Source: Rhabdaerophilum calidifontis (GTDB lineage Bacteria > Pseudomonadota > Alphaproteobacteria > Rhizobiales > Beijerinckiaceae). Taken from it: a stretch of DNA of 64,000 bases. Every line of letters begins with the position of its first letter. Within the stretch, counting starts at the first letter, position 1. The DNA is taken from the NCBI RefSeq assembly GCF_008641065.1, contig NZ_VTRS01000001.1:806001-870000 (forward strand). The letters run 5' to 3'. Below, piece after piece: positions 32,042 through 41,491 of this stretch. The notes beneath the pieces are model-generated. The model searched no databases and was not told the DNA's origin. It saw nothing but the letters and a program-made list of their open reading frames with translations. Position numbers and translations under genes: made by a program.

Positions 32042-32722
32042 CTACTTCTTCTTGCGGAACGCTTCGAGGCTCACGACCTCGGCGCCGCCGGCCGGAATCT
32101 CGGCGCGCGGCTCCTCCGCCTCGGACGTGGCTGGCGGGGCGGGGGGCGGGGCGGCTGCCTTGTCCGCGGCGCGGGCGCGCGGCTTGCGTGCGGGGGGCTC
32201 CGCCTTCTCGCCCGCCGCCGGTTCGAGCTTCGGCTCGGAGGCGGCCCCGCGTTTCGCCTTGACGCCCTTTTCCAGGGTCGAGATCGCGGCGAGGTTCTCC
32301 TTGACGCCGGGCTCGGCAGCCTCCGGGACGGGGTCGTTGTCAGCCTGCGCCTCATCGGGCGTGAATTTGAGGCCGAACTGGACGGACGGGTCATAGAAGC
32401 CGGTCAGCGCGCTGAAGGGCACCAGCAGCCGCTCCGGCACACCGCCAAAGGAGAGACCGACCTCGAATCCCTGCTCGCTGACCGCGAGATCCCAGAACTG
32501 ATGCTGGAGGACGATCGTCATCTCCTCCGGATATTTCTCGCGCAGCCGCGTCGAGAGCCGCACGCCGGGCGCCTCGGAGCGGAAGGTGATGTAGAAATGA
32601 TGCTCGCCCGGCAGCCCCTGGCGCGCGGCCTCGGCCAGCACCTTGCGCACGACGCCGAGCAGCGCCTCCTGCACCATCACGTCGTAGCGGATCAGGTCTT
32701 CGGTCGGGGGCTCTTGCGTCAT
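32042..32722 (-). CDS. sspB: ClpXP adaptor protein SspB (alpha type)
   Basis: Adaptor that binds ssrA-tagged proteins and hands them to ClpXP. The folded domain is in the first ~150 residues: LIRYDVMVQEALLGVVRKVLAEAA, HHFYITFRSEAPGVRLSTRLREKYPEEMTIVLQHQFWDL, FEVGLSFGGVPERLLVPFSALTGFYDPSVQFGL. A disordered Ala/Pro/Glu-rich tail follows and ends in AEVVSLEAFRKKK, the ClpX-binding tail. ATG 32722 gives the family N-terminus; the longer frame from 32833 runs through a repeat. The tmRNA gene lies immediately upstream on the same strand. Confidence 0.93.
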   Translation of the reverse strand: MTQEPPTEDLIRYDVMVQEALLGVVRKVLAEAARQGLPGEHHFYITFRSEAPGVRLSTRLREKYPEEMTIVLQHQFWDLAVSEQGFEVGLSFGGVPERLLVPFSALTGFYDPSVQFGLKFTPDEAQADNDPVPEAAEPGVKENLAAISTLEKGVKAKRGAASEPKLEPAAGEKAEPPARKPRARAADKAAAPPPAPPATSEAEEPRAEIPAGGAEVVSLEAFRKKK

Positions 32723-32765
32723 GGTGCTTCGGTCTGGGCGGCTTCGGGTCCGACGGGTTTGTGGG

Positions 32766-32809
32766 GCCGATGGTCTGTGGGCCGATGGTCTGTGGGCCGA
32801 TGGGTCTGC
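32766..32809. repeat. 15-base tandem repeat upstream of sspB
   Basis: GCCGATGGTCTGTGG occurs twice perfectly (32766-32780, 32781-32795), followed by a third partial copy with one inserted base. It lies in the sspB 5' region, between the tmRNA terminator and the sspB start, so it could alter the leader of the sspB mRNA. Confidence 0.85.
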
Positions 32810-32859
32810 TCTAGCTCGGACGGAGCCGATCATGGCCGATTCCCGCGCGCCCCGCGCGT

Positions 32860-32890
32860 AAAAAAACCGGCGACGCGGCCCGGATCCGGG
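32860..32890 (-). terminator. Probable terminator of the tmRNA transcript
   Basis: On the minus strand a GC-rich stretch containing CCGG, nine bases and CCGG is followed directly by seven T (32866-32860). The stem is short and imperfect, but the T run at the 3' end of the tmRNA gene supports the role. Confidence 0.5.
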
Positions 32891-32892
32891 CG

Positions 32893-33211
32893 GAAAGTGG
32901 CAGGGTTCTGTTGCCAGGCCCCTGCCGGCCCCGCCTCACGGGGCTAACCGGGAGGACTTAGGTTCGGTGTTTCAAACCGCGTTACGCGGCCTGAGCAACC
33001 GGAGCATAGTTGTCATTCGCAACTATAGGTTTGACCCGATAACGGCGGTATCATGCCGAGCGAAAGTCCACCCTTTACGCCCTCGTCGATCCTGTTTCGC
33101 CCCCGCCGGAGCCCCGCATGCGGGGCTCGGGTGGAGGCGCCGGGTACCGCCCCCGGGTCCGATGGGTTTATTCCGATAGCCGTTTATCGCCATAGTCGCC
33201 ACAAGGGCGAC
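32893..33211 (-). ncRNA. ssrA: Circularly permuted two-piece tmRNA (alpha-tmRNA)
   Basis: Rescues stalled ribosomes by trans-translation. Read on the minus strand, the acceptor piece comes first and ends with the T-arm CCGGG-GGCGGTA-CCCGG and the acceptor strand CGCCTCC plus ACC (33139-33130). A 20-base perfect palindrome (33128-33109) forms the removed intervening segment. The coding piece begins GGGGGCG (33104-33098), pairing with CGCCTCC over 7 bp including one G-U, then AACAGGATCGACG, the conserved tmRNA 5' segment. The tag frame is GCG at 33020 to TAA at 32982, encoding ANDNYAPVAQAA. Two downstream hairpins (CCCCG/CGGGG and GGCAGGG/CCCTGCC) precede the 3' end. Outer ends are estimates. 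The terminal A of CCA is not encoded. Confidence 0.93.
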
Positions 33212-33217
33212 ACCTTC

Positions 33218-33246
33218 AATATAGGCGCACTTGCGGCGGATTTGAA
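33218..33246 (-). promoter_or_regulatory. Promoter candidate for ssrA
   Basis: On the minus strand TTCAAA (33246-33241) and TATATT (33223-33218) are spaced by 17 bases, placing the start near 33211, just before the acceptor piece. Confidence 0.5.
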
Positions 33247-33398
33247 GCGTTGACCGGCGGTTGTGTCGTGACGACCGGAATCGCCGAGAAGATGGGGGAT
33301 TCCCCGTGCGGCCTGTGGCATTTCCGGCGGAATCGTGGTCAAGTCCCGCCGTGGCTCGGGGAGCACACGATTTGTCGTTGCAGTGGGAGGGACTATCC

Positions 33399-33722
33399 AT
33401 GGATCATCTCGCCGACGTGAAGAAATACGTCGACAAGGTCGACGAAGCTGCCATCGCCGGCATGGCCAAGACGTATGCGCTGGTGATGAGCAAGGCCGAC
33501 ACGCGCTATGTCGCGGCGAGCGATCCGGAAGAGGTGCAGCGCGTCGTCGACAATTTCTGCAAGAAGAAGCTCGGCCGCAAGGAGAGCGACGCGGAGCTGA
33601 CGGCCGTGGTCAAGGCGCAATGCGAAAAGATGAAGGCCGACCGCACAAAGTCGCGCATCACGGTCTATTATCTCATCGCCGAGCATTTCAAGCAGCTTGC
33701 TCTGTTCCATCCCAAGGCCTGA
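33399..33722 (+). CDS. DUF2853 family protein (107 aa)
   Basis: All-helical small protein of unknown function: [40 protein letters not shown] and [18 protein letters not shown] are typical of DUF2853. GGGAGG eight bases before ATG 33399 sets the start; the frame extending back to 33261 is not supported. It stands alone, divergent from the tmRNA gene. Confidence 0.88.
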   Translation: MDHLADVKKYVDKVDEAAIAGMAKTYALVMSKADTRYVAASDPEEVQRVVDNFCKKKLGRKESDAELTAVVKAQCEKMKADRTKSRITVYYLIAEHFKQLALFHPKA

Positions 33723-33856
33723 CGGTCCTTCCCGCTCCTTGCCGGAGCGGTGGACAAACCGCCGCCCGGATTGCTCCGGGACGGAACGGCGCTATCCTTC
33801 CGCCCGGCGGGGCTTCGCCGCGCGGCGGGTGCGCGGCTCGCCGGCAGGGAAAGCGC

Positions 33857-34651
33857 ATGCAGGCCTATCTCGATCTGATGCGGACGGTGCTCGAAGAGGG
33901 CATCCCGAAGAATGACCGCACCGGAACCGGCACGCGCGCGCTGTTCGGCGCGCAGCTCCGCTTCGATCTGCGCGCCGGATTTCCGCTCGTCACGACCAAG
34001 AAGCTGCATCTGAAATCGATCGTCCACGAGCTGATCTGGTTTCTCGCCGGCGACACCAATATCCGCTATCTCAACGAGAACGGCGTCACGATCTGGGATG
34101 AATGGGCCGATGCCAATGGCGATCTCGGCCCGGTCTATGGCCGGCAATGGCGGAGCTGGCCACGGCCGGATGGCGGCGTCGTCGACCAGATCGCGGAATT
34201 GCTGGTCGAAATCCGCCGCAATCCGGATTCGCGACGGCTCGTCGTCTCGGCCTGGAACCCGGCGGATATCCCGGCCATGGCGCTGGCGCCCTGCCATTGC
34301 CTGTTCCAGTTCCACGTCGCGGGCGGGCGGCTCTCCTGCCAGCTCTACCAGCGCTCGGCGGATATTTTCCTCGGCGTGCCGTTCAACATCGCCTCCTACG
34401 CGCTGCTGACGCATATGATCGCGCAGGTGACCGGGCTCGAAGTGGGGGATTTCGTCCACAGCTTCGGCGATGTCCATCTCTATTCGAACCATGTCGCGCA
34501 GGCGCGCGAGCAGCTCACCCGCGCACCACGTCCGCTGCCGCGGCTGCGGCTCAACCCGGCGGTGACGGATCTCTTCGCCTTCCGCTTCGAGGATGTGGCG
34601 ATCGAGGGCTACGATCCGCATCCCGCGATCAAGGCGCCCGTGGCGGTGTGA
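33857..34651 (+). CDS. thyA: Thymidylate synthase
   Basis: Makes dTMP from dUMP with methylene-THF, producing dihydrofolate. The 264-residue product has the same length as the E. coli enzyme. Visible motifs are [27 protein letters not shown], the WDEWAD segment, catalytic Cys in [12 protein letters not shown], and [23 protein letters not shown]. The stop overlaps the folA start (TGATG), coupling synthesis of the enzyme that recycles its dihydrofolate product. Confidence 0.97.
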   Translation: MQAYLDLMRTVLEEGIPKNDRTGTGTRALFGAQLRFDLRAGFPLVTTKKLHLKSIVHELIWFLAGDTNIRYLNENGVTIWDEWADANGDLGPVYGRQWRSWPRPDGGVVDQIAELLVEIRRNPDSRRLVVSAWNPADIPAMALAPCHCLFQFHVAGGRLSCQLYQRSADIFLGVPFNIASYALLTHMIAQVTGLEVGDFVHSFGDVHLYSNHVAQAREQLTRAPRPLPRLRLNPAVTDLFAFRFEDVAIEGYDPHPAIKAPVAV

Positions 34652-35163
34652 TGGCGGAACCGGCGATCGTCCTCGTCGCAGCGGTGGCGCGCAACGGCGT
34701 CATCGGCCGCGACAACCGCCTGCTCTGGCGGCTGAAGAGCGATATGCGGCATTTCCGCGCGCTGACCATGGGCAGGCCGGTGATCATGGGGCGGCGGACC
34801 TACGAATCGATCGGCGCGCCGCTGCCCGGGCGGCGGATCATCGTCGTCACCCGAGATCCGGCCTGGCATGCGGAGGGCGTGGCAGCGGCGCCCGCGCCCG
34901 AGGCGGCCCTGGCGCTTGCGCGCATCGTCGCGGCCGAGACCGGCGGCGCGGAGATCATCGTCGCGGGCGGCGCGGAGATCTATGCCGCCTTCCTCGGCAT
35001 GGCCGACCGGCTGGAGATCACCGAGGTCGATCTCGCGCCGGAGGGCGATGCCGTATTCCCGGCGATCGACACGACGCTCTGGCGCGAGGAGAGCCGGGTT
35101 TCCGGCGTGAAAACCGCCGATGACGAGGCGGCTTTCGCCTTCGTCCGGTATGCGCGCCGTTGA
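34651..35163 (+). CDS. folA: Dihydrofolate reductase
   Basis: NADPH-dependent reduction of dihydrofolate to tetrahydrofolate. The 170-residue product begins IVLVAAVARNGVIGRDNRLLWRLKSDMRHFRALTMG, containing the folate site (acidic Asp and Met-Arg-His-Phe), then PVIMGRRTYESIGAPLPGR and IIVAGGAEIYAAFL. Directly coupled to thyA, the standard arrangement. Confidence 0.96.
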   Translation: MAEPAIVLVAAVARNGVIGRDNRLLWRLKSDMRHFRALTMGRPVIMGRRTYESIGAPLPGRRIIVVTRDPAWHAEGVAAAPAPEAALALARIVAAETGGAEIIVAGGAEIYAAFLGMADRLEITEVDLAPEGDAVFPAIDTTLWREESRVSGVKTADDEAAFAFVRYARR

Positions 35164-35301
35164 CCTTCGCGCCGCGAAGACCCAAATGGTTCCCGTCAGC
35201 TGCTCCGATGTCCCGCCGCCCGGCGGCGGGCCGGGACGGGCGGGGAGGACGGCATGCCCTGGTCGAGCGGCGGACGACATGGCGGGAGAGAAGGCGACAA
35301 G

Positions 35302-36453
35302 ATGAGCAACGGACCCTGGCAGCCGAGGGGGCAGGGCCCCCGGAACCCGAATCCCTGGGGCGGCGGCCCGGCCGGCGGCGGCCATGGCGGCCGCGAGCCG
35401 CCGGATCTCGAGGAGATCCTGCGCCGCAGCCAGGACCGGCTCCGGCGCGTGATTCCCGGCGGGGGCGGCGAGGGCGGCGGCATCGGCCGCCTCGGTGCGA
35501 TCGGCATTGCCTTTCTCGGCCTGCTCGCGATCGCCGGCTGGCTGCTGACCGGGTTCTACACCGTGCGTCCCAACGAGATTGGGATCGAGCGCGTCTTCGG
35601 CCGGTTCGCGGCGCTGACCGCGCCGGGCCTCAACTGGAACTGGCCCTACCCGGTTGGGCGGATCGACAAGCCGACCATCGCGGTGCAGACCATCGAGGTC
35701 GGTCTGCGCTCCGATGCGCGCGGCCGCGGCGGGGTGCGCGACGTGCGCGAGGAAAGCCTGATGCTGACCGGCGACGAGAATATCGTCGATGTCGATTTCG
35801 CGGTTCTCTGGCTGGTCGATGCGCGACGCCCGCAGGATTTCGTCTTCAACCTGCGCGAGCCGGCCGGCACCGTGAAGGCTGTCGCCGAGAGCGCGATGCG
35901 CGAGGTGATCGGGCGGCGCGAGATCCAGCCGATCCTGACCGGCGCCCGGCTCGAGATCGAGCGCGAGGTGCAGGAATTGATGCAGAAGACCCTCAACGGC
36001 TACGGCGCGGGCATCATCATCCAGCAGGTGCAGATGCAGAAGGTCGATCCGCCGAACGAGGTCATCAACGCCTTCCGCGACGTACAGGCGGCGCGCGCCG
36101 ATCAGGAACGCATGCAGAACGAGGCGCAGACCTATGCCAACCGCATGATCCCCGAGGCGCGCGGTGAAGCCTCGCGCATCATCCAGCGCGCCGAGGCCGA
36201 GCGCGAGCGGATGATCGCCGATGCGCGCGGCGAGGCCGCGAGATTCAATTCCGTGCTCGACGAATACAGCAAGGCGCCGGACGTGACGCGCCAGCGCCTC
36301 TATCTCGAGACGATCGAACGCATTTATGGCGGCATGGACAAGGTGATCATCGACCAGGGCCGGCAGAACGGCGCCCAGGGCGTGGTGCCGTTCCTGCCGC
36401 TCAACGAAATGATCCGGCCACGCGCCGGCACCACCGAGCCGGGGAGGCGCTGA
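35302..36453 (+). CDS. hflK: FtsH protease modulator HflK
   Basis: SPFH-domain membrane protein that with HflC cages FtsH. Features: Gly/Pro-rich cytoplasmic N-terminus (residues 1-60), one membrane segment (IGIAFLGLLAIAGWLLTGFY), the SPFH domain starting YTVRPNEIGIERVFGRFAAL, and a coiled coil with Ala/Glu/Arg repeats (ARGEASRIIQRAEAERERM). ATG 35302 with GAGAAGG upstream is preferred to ATG 35254. Overlaps hflC by one base. Confidence 0.95.
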   Translation: MSNGPWQPRGQGPRNPNPWGGGPAGGGHGGREPPDLEEILRRSQDRLRRVIPGGGGEGGGIGRLGAIGIAFLGLLAIAGWLLTGFYTVRPNEIGIERVFGRFAALTAPGLNWNWPYPVGRIDKPTIAVQTIEVGLRSDARGRGGVRDVREESLMLTGDENIVDVDFAVLWLVDARRPQDFVFNLREPAGTVKAVAESAMREVIGRREIQPILTGARLEIEREVQELMQKTLNGYGAGIIIQQVQMQKVDPPNEVINAFRDVQAARADQERMQNEAQTYANRMIPEARGEASRIIQRAEAERERMIADARGEAARFNSVLDEYSKAPDVTRQRLYLETIERIYGGMDKVIIDQGRQNGAQGVVPFLPLNEMIRPRAGTTEPGRR

Positions 36454-37328
36454 TGTTCCGCTCGATCTTCGCGGTCCTGGCCGCCGCCATCCTCGTGATC
36501 GGCTCGGCCTCGATCTTCACCGTCGACCAGACCGAGCAGGCGATCGTCACCCAGTTCGGCCAGCCGAAACGGGTGATTACGGCGCCGGGTCTCAATTTCA
36601 AGCTGCCCTTCATCCAGCAGGTCATCTCGCTCGACCGGCGCGTGCTCGATCTCGAGACACCCTCGGTCGAGGCGATCACCGCCGACCAGAAGCGGCTCGT
36701 CGTCGATACCTTCGCCCGCTACCGGATCGAGAATCCGCTGCGCTATTTCCAGGCGACGGCGGGCTCGGAACTGCGCGGCAAGCAGCAGCTCGGCACGTTC
36801 ATGGACGCGGCGCTGCGCCGCGTGCTCGGCGAATCGACCTTCCAGCTGGTCGTGAAGGAGGATCGCGCCGGGCTGACGGCGAAGATCCGTAGCCAGGTCA
36901 ACGCCGAGGCGCAGGCGCTCGGGGTCGCGATTGTCGATATCCGCATCCGCCGCGCCGACCTGCCGGACCAGAACAGCCAAGCGATCTTCTCGCGCATGCA
37001 GACCGAGCGCCAGCGCGAGGCCGCGGAGCTTCGGGCCCAGGGTACGGAAATCTCGGAGCGGATCAAGGCGCAGGCGGACCGCACCGTAACCGTCACCAAG
37101 GCTGAGGCCGAGCGCCAGGCGCGCGAGGCACTCGGCAAGGGCGAGGCGGAGCGTACGCGCCTTCTCGCTGATTCCTATAACCGGGACCCGGAATTCTTCG
37201 CCTTCTACCGCTCGCTCCAGGCCTATGAGCAGGGTCTGAAATCATCCGACACCAGGCTCGTCATCACGCCGGACAGCGAGTTCTTCCGCTATCTCAACAG
37301 CCCGACCGGCGGCGCGGCGAAGCGCTGA
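36453..37328 (+). CDS. hflC: FtsH protease modulator HflC
   Basis: Partner of HflK in the periplasm-facing FtsH complex. A short N-terminal membrane anchor (SIFAVLAAAILVIGSASIF) precedes the SPFH domain TVDQTEQAIVTQFGQPKRVITAPGLNFKLPF, followed by a coiled coil rich in Ala/Glu. It ends with the family segment FFAFYRSLQAYEQGL and TPDSEFFRYL. 291 residues, normal. Confidence 0.95.
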   Translation: MFRSIFAVLAAAILVIGSASIFTVDQTEQAIVTQFGQPKRVITAPGLNFKLPFIQQVISLDRRVLDLETPSVEAITADQKRLVVDTFARYRIENPLRYFQATAGSELRGKQQLGTFMDAALRRVLGESTFQLVVKEDRAGLTAKIRSQVNAEAQALGVAIVDIRIRRADLPDQNSQAIFSRMQTERQREAAELRAQGTEISERIKAQADRTVTVTKAEAERQAREALGKGEAERTRLLADSYNRDPEFFAFYRSLQAYEQGLKSSDTRLVITPDSEFFRYLNSPTGGAAKR

Positions 37329-37435
37329 CCGGATGGCGGGCCGCCGGGGCGGAGATCCCGGCGGCGGGGGCACAAGGGGGGACGCGGCATGGGCAGGGCA
37401 TGTCGGGAGGCGGCGGATCGACGCGCCGGGCGCGG

Positions 37436-37642
37436 ATGAGAGATTTCATCACCGCGCTGGCGCTGATGTTCGCGATCGAGGGGCTGTGTTTCGCGGCCTT
37501 CCCCGCCGCCATGCGCCGGGCTCTGCGCGATGCCGCCGAGATGCCCGAGCGCCTGCTGCGCGTGTTCGGCATCGCGGGGGCAGTGCTCGGGGTGTTCCTG
37601 GTCTGGGCGAGCAAGGGGTTCCCCGCGTTCACCCTGTTGTGA
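37436..37642 (+). CDS. DUF2065 family membrane protein (68 aa)
   Basis: Two hydrophobic segments (FITALALMFAIEGLCFAAFP and VFGIAGAVLGVFLVW) separated by a polar RRALRDAAEMPERLLR turn: the DUF2065 pattern. ATG 37436 gives the family N-terminus MRDF; the frame extends back to 37400. Placement between hflC and degP is recurrent in Alphaproteobacteria and suggests a role in membrane protein quality control, unproven. Confidence 0.85.
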   Translation: MRDFITALALMFAIEGLCFAAFPAAMRRALRDAAEMPERLLRVFGIAGAVLGVFLVWASKGFPAFTLL

Positions 37643-37753
37643 TGTCGGATGTGCGGATCGGCCCTGGCGTGTGATGTTTTTGTCGCGCTTCGGCCACATT
37701 TTCTGCCTTGATGAAACGTCGTCGCGGGCGGCGATCACGATGAGGAGAATTCC

Positions 37754-39259
37754 ATGCTGATGAACCCAGCCCTTGCCGGAGTGGCGGAGCGGACGCCGCT
37801 GCGCACGATGCCGGGCCGGATCGCGCGGGCCTTCGGCGCGCTTGCCCTGTGCGTCGTCGTGCTGCTGCCCGGCGCGGGCACGGCGCAGGCGCGCGGCCCG
37901 GAGAGCATCGCCGATGTCGCCGAGCGCGTCATGGATGCGGTGGTCAACATCAAGGCCAGTCAGAAGGTGGCGCAGCGTGCGGTGCCGCTGCCGCAATTGC
38001 CGCCGGGTTCGCCCTTCGAGGACCTTTTCAACGATTTCTTCAACCGCAACAACCCGCAGGGGCGCCCGCAGCAGCCGCAGCAACGCTCCTCCTCGCTCGG
38101 CTCCGGCTTCGTGGTCGATGCGCAGGGCACGATCATCACCAACAACCACGTGATCGCCGAGGCGACGGATATCGTCGCGGTGTTCGCGGACGGCACCGAA
38201 CTCAAGGCCGAGGTGGTCGGCAAGGACCAGAAGACCGATCTCGCGGTGCTGCGGGTGAAATCCGAAAAGCCGCTGAAATTCGTGAAATTCGGGGACAGCG
38301 ACCGGCTGCGCGTCGGCGAATGGGTGATCGCGATCGGCAATCCGTTCGGCTTCGGCGGCTCGGTCTCGGCCGGCATCGTCTCGGCCAAGCAGCGCAATAT
38401 CCGCTCCGGCCCCTATGACGATTTCATCCAGACCGATGCGGCCATCAACAAGGGCAATTCGGGCGGGCCGCTGTTCAACCTCGACGGCGATGTCGTCGGC
38501 ATCAACACCGCGATCATCTCGCCGACCGGTGGCTCGATCGGCATCGGCTTCTCGGTGCCGGCGAATCTCGCGATCCCGGTGATCGAGCAGCTCAAGCAAT
38601 ATGGCGAGACCCGCCGCGGCTGGCTCGGCGTCGCGATCCAGGACGTGGACGAGGATACGGCGGATGCGCTGAAGCTCGGCCGGCCGCGCGGCGCGCTCAT
38701 CATCAATGTCGACGAGAAGGGCCCGGCCAAGCCCGCCGGCTTCGAGCGCGAGGATGTGATCGTCAAGTTCGATGGCAAGGAGATCCGCCGCTCCTCCGAC
38801 CTGCCGCGCATCGTCGCGCAGACCCCGGTCGGCAAGGAGGTCGAGGTCGTCGTCATGCGCCAGGGCCGCGAGGTGGTGCGCAAGGTGACGCTCGGCCGGC
38901 TCGAGGAGCAGCCGCAGCAGGCCTCCCTGGAAACCAAGGACGCGCAGCGCGCCGCCCCCACCGCGATGCTCGGCCTCGAACTCGCCCCGCTCAATGCCGA
39001 GACGCGCCGCCGCTTCAATGTGAAGGACGGGATCGAGGGCGTGGTCGTCACCAAGGTCGAGCCGGATTCGGTGGCGGCCGAGCGGCGGATCACGGCCGGC
39101 GACGTCATCGTCGAGGTGCAGCGCGAGGCCGTGAAGACGGCGGCCGATATCCGGAAGCGCATCGAGGCGCTCAAGGGGCAGGGGCAGCGTCGGGCGCTGT
39201 TCTACATCGCCTCGGGGCCGCAGGGCACGCTGCGTTACGTCACGCTGCCGATCCAGTGA
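37754..39259 (+). CDS. degP: Periplasmic serine endoprotease DegP/Do-like
   Basis: HtrA protease and chaperone for misfolded envelope proteins. It has a signal peptide (hydrophobic [12 protein letters not shown], likely cut after AQA), a trypsin-like domain with catalytic His132 (TNNHVIAE), Asp162 (KTDLAVLRV) and Ser236 ([11 protein letters not shown]), then two PDZ domains ([13 protein letters not shown] and [16 protein letters not shown]). A Gln/Pro/Asn stretch in the LA loop ([12 protein letters not shown]) resembles Do proteases. GAGGAG lies six bases before the start. 501 residues. Confidence 0.95.
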   Translation: MLMNPALAGVAERTPLRTMPGRIARAFGALALCVVVLLPGAGTAQARGPESIADVAERVMDAVVNIKASQKVAQRAVPLPQLPPGSPFEDLFNDFFNRNNPQGRPQQPQQRSSSLGSGFVVDAQGTIITNNHVIAEATDIVAVFADGTELKAEVVGKDQKTDLAVLRVKSEKPLKFVKFGDSDRLRVGEWVIAIGNPFGFGGSVSAGIVSAKQRNIRSGPYDDFIQTDAAINKGNSGGPLFNLDGDVVGINTAIISPTGGSIGIGFSVPANLAIPVIEQLKQYGETRRGWLGVAIQDVDEDTADALKLGRPRGALIINVDEKGPAKPAGFEREDVIVKFDGKEIRRSSDLPRIVAQTPVGKEVEVVVMRQGREVVRKVTLGRLEEQPQQASLETKDAQRAAPTAMLGLELAPLNAETRRRFNVKDGIEGVVVTKVEPDSVAAERRITAGDVIVEVQREAVKTAADIRKRIEALKGQGQRRALFYIASGPQGTLRYVTLPIQ

Positions 39260-39303
39260 GGCGGAAGCCCGGCCCCGGATCGGGCTCCGGTCCGGATTGA
39301 TGG

Positions 39304-39336
39304 CGGCGGGATGGGCGACCGTCCCGCCGTTTTATT
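39304..39336 (+). terminator. Intrinsic terminator after degP
   Basis: CGGCGGGA and TCCCGCCG form an 8-bp perfect stem around a 10-base loop, followed by TTTTATT. It lies 44 bases after the degP stop and separates it from convergent serB. Confidence 0.8.
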
Positions 39337-39371
39337 GCCCGCCGTTCTATCTGGCGGGGTGGGGTGGGATT

Positions 39372-40280
<909 letters not shown>

Positions 40281-40370
40281 CGGGATCTCGCGCGGGTTCG
40301 GCGGGGCTCGCATTCGGCTCCGCGAGCGGGTAGCACGGAAGCCGATGAACGCAAGCGGAACCCGCAGCGC

Positions 40371-41291
40371 ATGGCCTTCGCCCTTCTCATCGCCGGTCCG
40401 ACCGCCAGCGGGAAATCCGCGCTGGCGATGGCGCGCGCGGCCCTGACGGACGGACTCGTCGTCAATGCCGATTCGATGCAGGTCTATGCCGATCTGCGCG
40501 TGCTCTCGGCCCGGCCGGATGCCGCGGACGAGGCGCGTGTGCCCCACCGGCTCTACGGCATTGCCGGCGCCCGCGAGGAATTCTCGGTGGGGCGCTGGCT
40601 GGCGGCGGTGGCGCCGCTTCTCGACGCGGCGCGGCGCGGCGGCAATCCGCTGGTGATCGTCGGCGGAACGGGGCTCTATTTCCGGGCACTGACCGAGGGG
40701 CTCGTCGAGACGCCGCCGGTTCCGGAAGCGATCCGCGCCGAATGGCGGGCGCGGGCGGCGGCGGGCGCCGATCTTCATGCCGAACTCGCGGCACGCGATC
40801 CGGCCCGCGCGGCGGCGCTCGCCCCGGCCGATACGCCCCGGCTGCTGCGCGCGCTCGAACTGCATGCCGCGACGGGGCGGCGCTATTCCGATTGGCTTGC
40901 CGCGGCGCCGGGCCGGCCGCTGCTGGCGCCCGGCGAATGGCGCGGCGTGTTCCTGGACCCCGACCGCGCGGGGCTGCATGCCGCGATCGACCGGCGCTTT
41001 GTGGCGATGGTCGCCGCCGGCGCGCTGGAGGAGGTGCGGCGGCTTGCGGCACTTGATCCACCGCTGCCGCGCAATCTCGGGGTGATGAAGGCGCATGGCG
41101 TGCCCCATCTCGCCGATCATCTCGCCGGGCGCATCGATCTCGCCGAGGCGATCCGGCGCGGGCAGGCGGATACGCGACGCTATGCGCGGCGGCAGGTGAT
41201 CTTCGCGCGCAAATATCTCGCCGGACCGGGTTGGCGCTGGTGTGCCGATGCGGCCACCGCAGCGCGCAGCCTCGACCATTTTGACGATTGA
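40371..41291 (+). CDS. miaA: tRNA dimethylallyltransferase
   Basis: Adds dimethylallyl to A37 of tRNAs reading U-starting codons. The 306-residue product has the P-loop [12 protein letters not shown] (8-15), [34 protein letters not shown], and the C-terminal [15 protein letters not shown]. Upstream in-frame codons belong to serB antisense and are rejected. Just 3' of the gene is the ilv promoter and leader. Confidence 0.96.
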   Translation: MAFALLIAGPTASGKSALAMARAALTDGLVVNADSMQVYADLRVLSARPDAADEARVPHRLYGIAGAREEFSVGRWLAAVAPLLDAARRGGNPLVIVGGTGLYFRALTEGLVETPPVPEAIRAEWRARAAAGADLHAELAARDPARAAALAPADTPRLLRALELHAATGRRYSDWLAAAPGRPLLAPGEWRGVFLDPDRAGLHAAIDRRFVAMVAAGALEEVRRLAALDPPLPRNLGVMKAHGVPHLADHLAGRIDLAEAIRRGQADTRRYARRQVIFARKYLAGPGWRWCADAATAARSLDHFDD

Positions 41292-41317
41292 CGCCCGCTC
41301 CCGCGCTCGTGTAGCGT
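41288..41317 (+). promoter_or_regulatory. Promoter candidate for the ilv leader transcript
   Basis: TTGACG (41288-41293) and TAGCGT (41312-41317) are 18 bases apart. Predicted start is near 41324, just before the leader ribosome site at 41329. The -35 is strong and the -10 weak. It overlaps the miaA stop. Confidence 0.45.
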
Positions 41318-41338
41318 TCGCCCGAACCGGAGAGACTG

Positions 41339-41386
41339 ATGAATCTCATTCTTGTATCCTGCGCGCCGATGGAGGGTCTGGGCTGA
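41339..41386 (+). CDS. Leader peptide of the ilvB operon attenuator (15 aa)
   Basis: ATG 41339 with GGAG six bases upstream encodes MNLILVSCAPMEGLG. Codons 3-6 are Leu-Ile-Leu-Val, the three branched-chain amino acids whose shortage should stall the ribosome here. A strong hairpin and an intrinsic terminator follow before ilvB, the classic attenuation layout. Confidence 0.8.
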   Translation: MNLILVSCAPMEGLG

Positions 41387-41442
41387 AGCCAGAACCCCAT
41401 GTCGGCGCGCATTCCGAAGGCCCCCTCGCGAGGGCCTTTTTT
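41360..41442 (+). promoter_or_regulatory. Transcription attenuator of ilvB
   Basis: TGCGCGCCGA (41360-41369) pairs perfectly with TCGGCGCGCA (41402-41411); inside it TCTGG pairs with CCAGA. The 5' arm overlaps the end of the leader frame, where a ribosome stalled at the Leu/Ile/Val codons would cover it. The terminator AAGGCCC/GGGCCTT (41417-41438) with six T (41437-41442) follows. The exact antiterminator pairing is not resolved by eye. Confidence 0.75.
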
Positions 41443-41491
41443 GTTGCGCGCTTTCCTGTTCCGAATGCCGATTCCGCCGATGGAGACCGCC

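Noticed and set aside
33109-33128. Twenty-base perfect palindrome considered as an operator or terminator
   Set aside because: It lies exactly between the paired acceptor ends of the permuted tmRNA, so it is better explained as the removed intervening hairpin.
33023-33400. Minus-strand frame of 125 codons and several short frames between sspB and the DUF2853 gene
   Set aside because: The region is the structured tmRNA gene; its frames show no protein signature apart from the 12-residue tag.
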